A stretch of 64,000 bases of DNA from Candidatus Methylobacter oryzae (GTDB lineage: Bacteria; Pseudomonadota; Gammaproteobacteria; Methylococcales; Methylomonadaceae), in contig NZ_RYFG02000009.1 of NCBI RefSeq assembly GCF_003994235.2, positions 124,266 to 188,265 of the forward strand. The letters are read 5' to 3'. This document shows positions 57,914 to 64,000 of the stretch, piece after piece. The notes beneath the pieces are model-generated. The model was not told the origin of the DNA. It saw only the letters and a program-made list of their open reading frames with translations, and did no database searches. The first letter of the stretch is position 1. Each line of letters begins with the position of its first letter. The position numbers were made by a program, and so were the translations under genes.

Positions 57914-58864
57914 TCATGCAAAATTAACCCGGTATTTTTGGCCATAGTTATGCAAGACCTCCAGCAAGGCGGAACGAAGCGCTTGAAAACAGGTATAAGC
58001 CTTCCAGGGCAGCCATTCATATTTGATTTTCTTCCATAAAATTCAATAAGATTTGACTCCGGCGAATGGCGGCAAAAACCAGACCCACACGCCACTTAAC
58101 AATCAAAGTGCTTGATTTTCCCGCTCAGCCTTGCGATGAATAGGCGGGTTGTCCATGACCACAGCCGTCAATTTTTCAGCAGGTCGGAAACGTATAAAAC
58201 CGGCCATGGCCTCGGTGATAGCCGCCGAAGTTACTGTGGTTTCGACCGTATGAAAATAACTGGCGCCTTGCCGGCTAACCAATCCAATGGCGTTCACACG
58301 GTCTGGACTATGCACCGGTAACGCAAGCGTTTTTCCTTGGGGTTGCCATGCGTAAGGGATACAGGCATTAGCACTGAAACCGCTTTCGTCCAGAAAAAAC
58401 AAATTAATCTCGTCGCCGACCTCTTTGGTTTTCAGAGCTATTAGTACACGCCGCCCTTCCTTGAAGGCAACAGGATCTTGCTTGGTCTTGAGACTTTGCC
58501 GACAGCTCCAAATCCAATAACGTTTTTTCAGCCAACGCTCGATCGTCGAAAAGGCTACGGTTTTTCCGGTTCGTTCATGAAGCTGCGCTGGAAGCAATCG
58601 AGCGCGAAGGGGGGGCAACCATTCCGTTTCGTTAATCCGTCGAGGACGCGCTGGGCGCTTATGGTCACGTAGTCCCAGCAGGCCTTTTTCTTCCCACGCG
58701 GCTAACCAGCCCGAAACGGTATCTCTATTCACCACAAAAATATCGGCCAATTGGTTAATTCGGTAACCTTTTCTGTTCTGGTAAACGGCATGAGCCCGTT
58801 GGCGAAAACGGGATTCGGGCGCATAACGGGACGGGTCGAGTAGTGTTCTTTGCTCTTCATTTTG
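57914..58864 (-). pseudogene. IS630 family transposase, degenerate
   Basis: From 58864 leftward the frame reads EEQRTLLDPSRYAPESRFRQRAHAVY, then the helix-turn-helix INQLADIFVVNRDTVSGWL, and the DDE domain with FLDESGFS and VVMDNPPIHRK. A TGA follows the QAL at about 58103. The rest of the gene is readable in pieces: FLPP, then HSPESNLIE in another frame, then ILWKKIKYEWLPWKAY to KYRVNFA. At least one stop and two frameshifts make it inactive. No clear terminal repeats were found. Confidence 0.85.
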
Positions 58865-59555
58865 TCAGGGGGCTATTTGTTTCATGACCATCTCCCTGGG
58901 TAAAATCACAAATTAACATTTTGCCGGATTATTTTTGAATGAGTACTTATCAATTTAGTGTAATCGCGCTATAGCAAAAATACCTTATGAATCAATGCAA
59001 ACTATTTTTTTATTAAACTTAGTTAAAATGTAGGTATTTGAATAATTAATATTTAAAAGTCAAATGCGATCGCCCTGATTATCAATTGTGTTTGCTTGCA
59101 AAGCACTAAAAAATAAGTAAAAATTAGCCTGATCATCAAGTAGCTTAAGCCAGTTTCAAAGAAAAACACCAAACACTTTTAATATTGAGCGTTTTAATCC
59201 GCCCATAAAAAACGGTTCTTTATTGATAACGGCAAACGTTGAGTTATTGCAACAAATTATTAAATCTTAAAGATGTTTTATGAATTAATTGCTTCGATCA
59301 CAACTGGCATAAAAGTTTAAGAATTTTTGCCATCTTACTTGGTGTAATGAAATGTCAGAAAAATGGATATGCCGACAATTGCGATGGCAATAGAATTAAT
59401 CCAAGAAAAATTAATTTAACAACTTTTTATTCGTGGCTCTTATTAGGATAACTTTGTCTTTGTCCGACAGATAGGCTGGCTATGACTTTTAATATAAAAA
59501 AATTATTAACCTAGTTTAGGTTATATTTAAAACTAGCTATCTAAGGATATTAAAT
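58865..59555. other. 690-bp AT-rich leader before the collagen-like gene
   Basis: No gene supported on either strand. Composition is much richer in A and T than the flanks, typical of horizontally gained or strongly regulated promoter DNA. An inverted repeat AACCTA-GTT-TAGGTT (59508-59522) lies 34 bases before the ATG, followed by AAGGA as ribosome site; it could be an operator. Confidence 0.55.
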
Positions 59556-60449
59556 ATGTCTCACTTAAAAGACAATCTAATAAAAAAGAACGAAGAATCT
59601 AAACCGTTTGTTAAATTAAACAAGAAAAAAATTAGAGTCCAAAAAACAGGTCTGTCCGCTTTGTTGCTGGCTGGCGTCGTTAGTTATAGCACTATGCTTT
59701 CTGACGCCAATGCTGCTTCGCCGGTTCCTAAGATTTCTTGGCAAGGGCGCTTGATACAAAACGGTGTTGCTGTGGAAGGTAGCCGCATGATGACGTTCAC
59801 TTTGTATGATGAACAAAATACGGTTCTTTGGCAAGAAGTGCAGCAAGTCAGTATTTCCAACGGTGTTTATTCAGTATTACTGGGAGCAGTTAACCAACTT
59901 AATTTACCATTTGATAAACCCTACTATTTAGGGGTTTCTATCGATGGTAGTGCTATATTGAGCCCTCTTCAACCATTGGTCTCTAGCCCTTATGCGATGA
60001 CGGCGGGTTCGCTCGCGGACGGTGGCCTGACTACAACGAAAAAAATTGCAATTGAGTGCGAAAATAACCAGATTTTAAAAAAATCGGCTAATGGTTGGGT
60101 TTGCGCCGATTTTCCAGCAGCGATGCTTACCGGTGCTGCTGATCCAATAAACAGCATAGGCCAAGATGGCGATTTCTATTACCAAAGCACCAGTCAAATG
60201 CTCTTTGGCCCAAAATCAAATGGTGTCTGGCCAGCGGGCGTTAGTTTGCAAGGTCCTAAAGGTGCTACCGGCGCGGCAGGTGAAAAAGGCGCAACAGGTC
60301 CTGCTGGCGCTGTAGGGCCGGCAGGTGCTGTAGGACCTACAGGTGCTGCAGGATCCACAGGCGCTGCAGGGCCTACAGGTCCTAAGGGAGCGACAGGAGC
60401 AACAGGAGCTACAGGTGTTACAGGACCCACAGGCCCTGCAGGGCCTTGA
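59556..60449 (+). CDS. Secreted collagen-like repeat protein
   Basis: 297 residues. A charged start of about 30 residues precedes a hydrophobic signal segment ([18 protein letters not shown], cleavage near ANA-AS), an extended signal peptide. Residues 58-155 form a domain seen in bacterial tail-fibre-like or surface proteins ([44 protein letters not shown]). Residues 233-297 are 21 Gly-X-Y triplets rich in GAT, GPT and GPA, ending abruptly at GPAGP with no C-terminal trimerising domain. Perhaps a truncated surface fibre. The next secreted protein gene follows 100 bases on. Confidence 0.82.
   Translation: MSHLKDNLIKKNEESKPFVKLNKKKIRVQKTGLSALLLAGVVSYSTMLSDANAASPVPKISWQGRLIQNGVAVEGSRMMTFTLYDEQNTVLWQEVQQVSISNGVYSVLLGAVNQLNLPFDKPYYLGVSIDGSAILSPLQPLVSSPYAMTAGSLADGGLTTTKKIAIECENNQILKKSANGWVCADFPAAMLTGAADPINSIGQDGDFYYQSTSQMLFGPKSNGVWPAGVSLQGPKGATGAAGEKGATGPAGAVGPAGAVGPTGAAGSTGAAGPTGPKGATGATGATGVTGPTGPAGP
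60252..60446 (+). repeat. Collagen-type GGN-NNN-NNN triplet repeat DNA
   Basis: Low-complexity 9-bp-like repeats (for example GGAGCAACA, GGTGCTGCA) coding Gly-X-Y triplets. Slippage-prone in multiples of nine bases. Confidence 0.85.
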
Positions 60450-60551
60450 TTACTTGCGTTAAAGTTCGGCAGCTAAAAAACGCTGTCATGATTTGATTTC
60501 GGTTTTGATTAAAGTGATCTAGTGCGGAATTGCCAGAATGAAGGGGCCAAC

Positions 60552-62507
60552 ATGAAAAACAACCTGTTCTCAACAGGCTATCAAAGGGAGCGAATGACGG
60601 CTTATGCCTTGCAAACCCCAACACAGGTAAGCATCTTAAAGCCTCTTTGTTCAGTACTGTTTTCTGTTAGTTTCCTGATGGTTAATTCCAGCCAAGCTTT
60701 TGCGTTTTCCATAAAGAATCAAGTCGTTGCAGCCGGTGGTAGCAGCGCTACGTTGGGCTCGAGTACTTTGACTGCCACAATTGGCCAAGCGGCAGTTGGT
60801 ACAATGTTGGGCGGGGGATATGAACTCACTGCGGGTTTCTGGCCTGAAGCATCGTTAGTAGCAAGTAGTGTCGATAACCAAACTCCCACCCCTACGTCGA
60901 GTAGTGTCGATAACCCAACTTCCACCTCGACGTCGGGAACCGTTCTTGAACCGGTGGTTACTTATGAAAATGGCACGGGAAATACCAGCACAACCGTCAT
61001 CGTAGATGGCCGGCCCGTTACCGTGGTTGAAACCGGCTCCACGATCGTTACCGCTACGGCTCCGAATCAGAACCTCCTTGCTACCGCCAACGCCGGAAGC
61101 AACACTCCTTCCCTTGTGGTCACAGCAAACCAAGCCGGTGCTCAAGCCACCGCAAGCGTGAAGAACGGCCAGACGACCATCACACTTCAAGGCAACAGCA
61201 CGATTACTATCCAACCCGGTGCCGATACCCAAAACGTGGAACTCGTTCTGCCGTTGGCTACTGATAATACCTCGGCCCAAATCATACTCAAGGTTGGCGA
61301 CTATACCTTGCTTGTTGCAGCTCACCCATCAGAGGCAACGCAAGTCCGTTTCAGCCTCGATACGGTCGTCGTCAACGGCGTCAGCATTCCTCTGCCCAGT
61401 CCGAAGGAAGGAATGCTCAGTATCAAGAGCAACAACGCCTGCGCTCCGATGGTGGCCGTGAATCATACGCCGGTGTCCTCTGGTGCAGATAACACGCAGC
61501 TTAATACCGTCCGTCAGGATAACTTAATAAGCATGGGCTTGCTCCAAGGCGAAGGGCTGCTGGGCGTGTGCAACAATAGCAATGTTCGAAGCACCAAAAG
61601 TACTGCTGTCGTCAAAGTGCTCGCTGGTGAAACTGCGGAATTTACCTTACAGGGCGAATTGCAGCGGATTCGCTTGGGTTCTGTCGAGCGTAGAGCCGGC
61701 GTTGCCGGCGATACGCTCGTACTGCCTAACGTGGATGGCATGGCAGTGGATCAGTCGGGGCCAATTTTAAAAGGTATCAGCACCCGAACAGGGCAGGATG
61801 TGGAAGCCACGCTGTTCAACGGATTGAAGCAACACGGCCTTAAGTTAAGCGGCAGCGCAACGCAATTTGGCAGCCTGTATCTGAAGATGGCAGAGCAGAA
61901 CTTTAACGTCGAACCCGTTGGGGTGATTGAAGTACGCCCAAACCAGACCAGCCGGGAGCTGCTCGCGCCGCCGGGCAATGGGGATTTTGAGTTAAACGAA
62001 GGGCCTCTGAGCTTCCGTGTGGCGCCTACGCTTCGAGATCCGGCTTCCTTTGCCCAATTCATCCGTTCCATGCAAGGTAGCGTCAAACAACAGGCTGACG
62101 GCACTTACCTGGTGATGCTGACAGGTAAAATATTTGCCGGACAGGCCGGGTATGAACTGCGTTTAAATCAACCCCCGGCAGGTTTTGGCACAGGGTCTGA
62201 TGGCTACGTTACTTGGACTGATGACAGCGGACAGCAGCAGACGCTATATCCGGTGGCGGCCGATTTTGCGATATTGGAGGCTGAAGTAAAGAAGCTGGAC
62301 AGCAAGGCCCTGCTGCGTGGAAATGCTAACGGGAGTTTATCGATGACGCTCAACGGAGAGCATTTCAACTTGTTTCCGGATTATGAGTTGGTGGAAGTTG
62401 CAGAAAGCCAAAAAATCAAGGCTTGGTGGTTTGGTGACGATGGCCGCTTGTTTGTGTATTATCCCGACCTGAACAAGGCTCAAGGCTTTAAGATAGTGTT
62501 GCCGTGA
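60552..62507 (+). CDS. Large secreted protein of unknown function
   Basis: 651 residues from ATG 60552. Signal peptide with unusually long front (to about ASSQAFA, residue 46), then a GGGYELTAGFWPE motif typical of secreted repeat proteins that begin with an AGGSS-IGQ-GGGY segment. A Ser/Thr/Pro linker follows with two near copies of SSVDNxTxTxT. The remaining 480 residues are beta-rich (VKVLAGETAEFTLQGELQRIRLGS is one clear segment) and match no family that I can name. No sortase, autotransporter or membrane anchor is seen. Confidence 0.75.
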   Translation: MKNNLFSTGYQRERMTAYALQTPTQVSILKPLCSVLFSVSFLMVNSSQAFAFSIKNQVVAAGGSSATLGSSTLTATIGQAAVGTMLGGGYELTAGFWPEASLVASSVDNQTPTPTSSSVDNPTSTSTSGTVLEPVVTYENGTGNTSTTVIVDGRPVTVVETGSTIVTATAPNQNLLATANAGSNTPSLVVTANQAGAQATASVKNGQTTITLQGNSTITIQPGADTQNVELVLPLATDNTSAQIILKVGDYTLLVAAHPSEATQVRFSLDTVVVNGVSIPLPSPKEGMLSIKSNNACAPMVAVNHTPVSSGADNTQLNTVRQDNLISMGLLQGEGLLGVCNNSNVRSTKSTAVVKVLAGETAEFTLQGELQRIRLGSVERRAGVAGDTLVLPNVDGMAVDQSGPILKGISTRTGQDVEATLFNGLKQHGLKLSGSATQFGSLYLKMAEQNFNVEPVGVIEVRPNQTSRELLAPPGNGDFELNEGPLSFRVAPTLRDPASFAQFIRSMQGSVKQQADGTYLVMLTGKIFAGQAGYELRLNQPPAGFGTGSDGYVTWTDDSGQQQTLYPVAADFAILEAEVKKLDSKALLRGNANGSLSMTLNGEHFNLFPDYELVEVAESQKIKAWWFGDDGRLFVYYPDLNKAQGFKIVLP

Positions 62508-62611
62508 ATCCATTTTTAAAATATGGCTTGTTAACGGGCGTTACAAATTTCAGCTGTTTACAGATAGAAACTCTGTCGCAATGTGCTTAGGTTGATGATC
62601 AGAAAAGAAGT

Positions 62612-63262
62612 ATGACGATTGTCTCGTTCAAGCACCGTTTTATTTTCATTAAAACCCGGAAAACGGCCGGTACTTCCGTCGAAGTGCATCTAGCCAACCA
62701 ATGTGCGGACGAAGACATTGTGACGCCGCTCTATCCACCGGTTGTAGGGCACACACCTCGCAACTATCAGGGCAAAGCAAATATTTCATCTTTCTTCAAT
62801 CATATGCCGGCTAGCCGTATCCGTGAGCTTAGTCCTGAGACTTTCTCAAACTCATTCCGGTTCTGCTTCGAGCGGCATCCGGTGGATAAGTGCCTCTCGC
62901 ATTTCGCGATGCTGCGTAACTCCCCGTTGCATCGCAAAGCAGAACATCCGGCCACATGGGAAGCTTATCTGGAGCGAGGATTCTTTCCTGTCGATACCGC
63001 CTTGTATGTTGATCAGCAAGGTACTCTGCTGGTCGATAAGATTTACCGGTATGAAGAACTTGCTTCTTCGTTGGTGGATATATCGGCAAGGACGGGTATG
63101 CCCTACGCGCCACTGTCTGCGCAAGAAAAATCAGGGTTTCGATATGGAGTGCCGCCATTCTCAGAGGTTATGGCCAGTATTGAGCAGAGACGGCTGATCT
63201 TTGACGCCTTCTCATCGACGTTGCGTTTTATTGATTACTCGTCACAGGTAGCTTGCCCGTGA
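62612..63262 (+). CDS. Sulfotransferase family protein
   Basis: 216 residues. The PAPS-binding 5'-phosphosulfate loop is FIKTRKTAGTSVEVHL near residue 13, and the 3'-phosphate segment is RFCFERHPVDKCLSHF near 87. This is the carbohydrate sulfotransferase type (sulfotransferase family 2) found in surface polysaccharide loci; the acceptor is probably a sugar. No signal peptide. It needs PAPS, and the cysD/cysN genes at the far left could supply APS. Followed 20 bases later by a glycosyltransferase. Confidence 0.85.
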   Translation: MTIVSFKHRFIFIKTRKTAGTSVEVHLANQCADEDIVTPLYPPVVGHTPRNYQGKANISSFFNHMPASRIRELSPETFSNSFRFCFERHPVDKCLSHFAMLRNSPLHRKAEHPATWEAYLERGFFPVDTALYVDQQGTLLVDKIYRYEELASSLVDISARTGMPYAPLSAQEKSGFRYGVPPFSEVMASIEQRRLIFDAFSSTLRFIDYSSQVACP

Positions 63263-63281
63263 CAATCTCGCTGACCGGAAT

Positions 63282-64000
63282 ATGGAAAAGAACTCCTGCG
63301 TGAAAACTATCGGTCTGTGCATGATTGTGAAGAACGAGGCTGCGCTGATTATGCGATGCCTGGATAGTGTACGCAGTCTTGTTGATTATGTACTTGTCTC
63401 CGATACCGGCTCAACCGACGGTACGCAGGACATGATTCGCGGCTGGTTGACGGATACAGGAATACCGGGGACAGTGTTTGACGACCCATGGGTCGATTTT
63501 GCCCATAACCGTAACGTCATACTGAGTAGGCTACAACGTATCCCTAACATCGATTATTCCATGATGATGGATGCCGATGATTTTATAGAATATGAAGAAG
63601 ATTTTAATCCGGAGCAATTCAAAACCGGTCTGACTGCAGACCACTATTTTGTATCCATCAGATTAAACGATGTCTATTATGCACGAATTTTACTGTGCAG
63701 CACCCGGCAGCCTTACCGTTATCGTGGTGTTCTGCATGAATATATCGAAGTACCCAGTGAGCGATTAACACCCGGCTCCGTCAAATCGATTAAGATTGTG
63801 GCCGGTACGGAAGGCGCCAGGAGTAGCGACCCGGAAAAATATTATAGGGACGCCGAGGTGCTGGAAACAGCGTTATCGCAGGAAACCGATCCGTTCCTTC
63901 GAGCCCGGTATCAATTCTACTTGGCCCAGAGTTGCCGTGACTGCGGCGAGTCCGAAAAAGCCTTAAAACATTACTTGGCTCGGTCGGAGCTTGGTTTCTG
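63282..64000 (+). CDS. Family 2 glycosyltransferase, cut by the window end
   Basis: 239 codons are visible and the gene continues past the right edge. The front reads TIGLCMIVKNEAALIMRCLDSVRSLVDYVLVSDTGSTDGT, the GT-A nucleotide-sugar fold, with the metal-binding MMDADDF (DxD) motif near residue 100. The later part (SDPEKYYRDAEVLETAL to CRDCGESEKALKHYL) is TPR-like, as in the large glycosyltransferases that carry TPR tails. Start ATG 63282, or GTG 63300 in the same frame. Probably adds sugar to a surface polymer or protein together with the upstream sulfotransferase. Confidence 0.85.
   Translation, partial: MEKNSCVKTIGLCMIVKNEAALIMRCLDSVRSLVDYVLVSDTGSTDGTQDMIRGWLTDTGIPGTVFDDPWVDFAHNRNVILSRLQRIPNIDYSMMMDADDFIEYEEDFNPEQFKTGLTADHYFVSIRLNDVYYARILLCSTRQPYRYRGVLHEYIEVPSERLTPGSVKSIKIVAGTEGARSSDPEKYYRDAEVLETALSQETDPFLRARYQFYLAQSCRDCGESEKALKHYLARSELGF

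Overview
The window looks like chromosome from a gammaproteobacterium with moderate GC. Gene content is compatible with a methanotroph-like member of the Methylococcales: N-type ATPase, GH57 glycogen branching enzyme with DUF4912, heavy-metal RND pump with its own PII protein, and many dispersed palindromic repeats. No taxonomic marker such as rRNA or pmoA is present, so this placement is inference.

Layout. 0.2-3.2 kb: sulfate activation genes cysD and cysN on the minus strand, with a frameshifted four-helix-bundle gene wedged between them. 3.4-16.9 kb: housekeeping and signalling genes: a four-CBS/PAS/GGDEF/EAL protein, a small lipoprotein, a FAD oxidoreductase, a CheY-like regulator, a DEAD-box helicase, a rhomboid protease, a ceramidase-like membrane protein, a MarC protein, a CPA2 antiporter and a CBS protein. 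16.9-32.8 kb: an alternative (N-type) F1Fo ATPase locus on the minus strand. It is cut in two by an 8.8 kb plus-strand type I restriction-modification island (hsdM, Schlafen/AlbA-type ATP-binding regulator, hsdS, relic of a second regulator, hsdR). atpD lies to the right of the island and atpC-Q-B-E-F-A-G to the left. A decayed copy of the atpD 5' end remains beside atpC.

33.2-40.7 kb: a response regulator with TPR-like repeats plus a soluble histidine kinase, an alkylation repair pair (ogt, alkA-like), corA, a retropepsin-like zinc protease family gene and radA. 40.9-55.4 kb: polyglucan genes (glgX; DUF4912 plus GH57 branching enzyme) flank a cusCBA-like efflux operon with a PII-NG gene. They are followed by an unusual pair: a protein with two CBM21-like starch-binding modules fused to an endonuclease/exonuclease/phosphatase domain, and a two-HKD phospholipase D family protein. 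55.4-59.5 kb is accessory: a small MITE-like palindrome, an LRR-TIR gene split by a frameshift, and wrecks of an IS5-type and an IS630-type element. 59.5-64 kb starts a surface or polysaccharide region: a secreted collagen-like protein, a large secreted protein of unknown function, a sulfotransferase and a glycosyltransferase cut by the window edge.

Four families of dispersed inverted repeats sit in gene gaps, including the atpE-atpF gap and the hsdS leader. Some are nested inside each other. The strongest candidates for something little described are the CBM21-EEP/PLD pair next to the branching enzyme, the ATPase locus split by the restriction island (with no atpR and altered c and alpha subunits), and the regulators inside the hsd operon with repeat-coded linkers.
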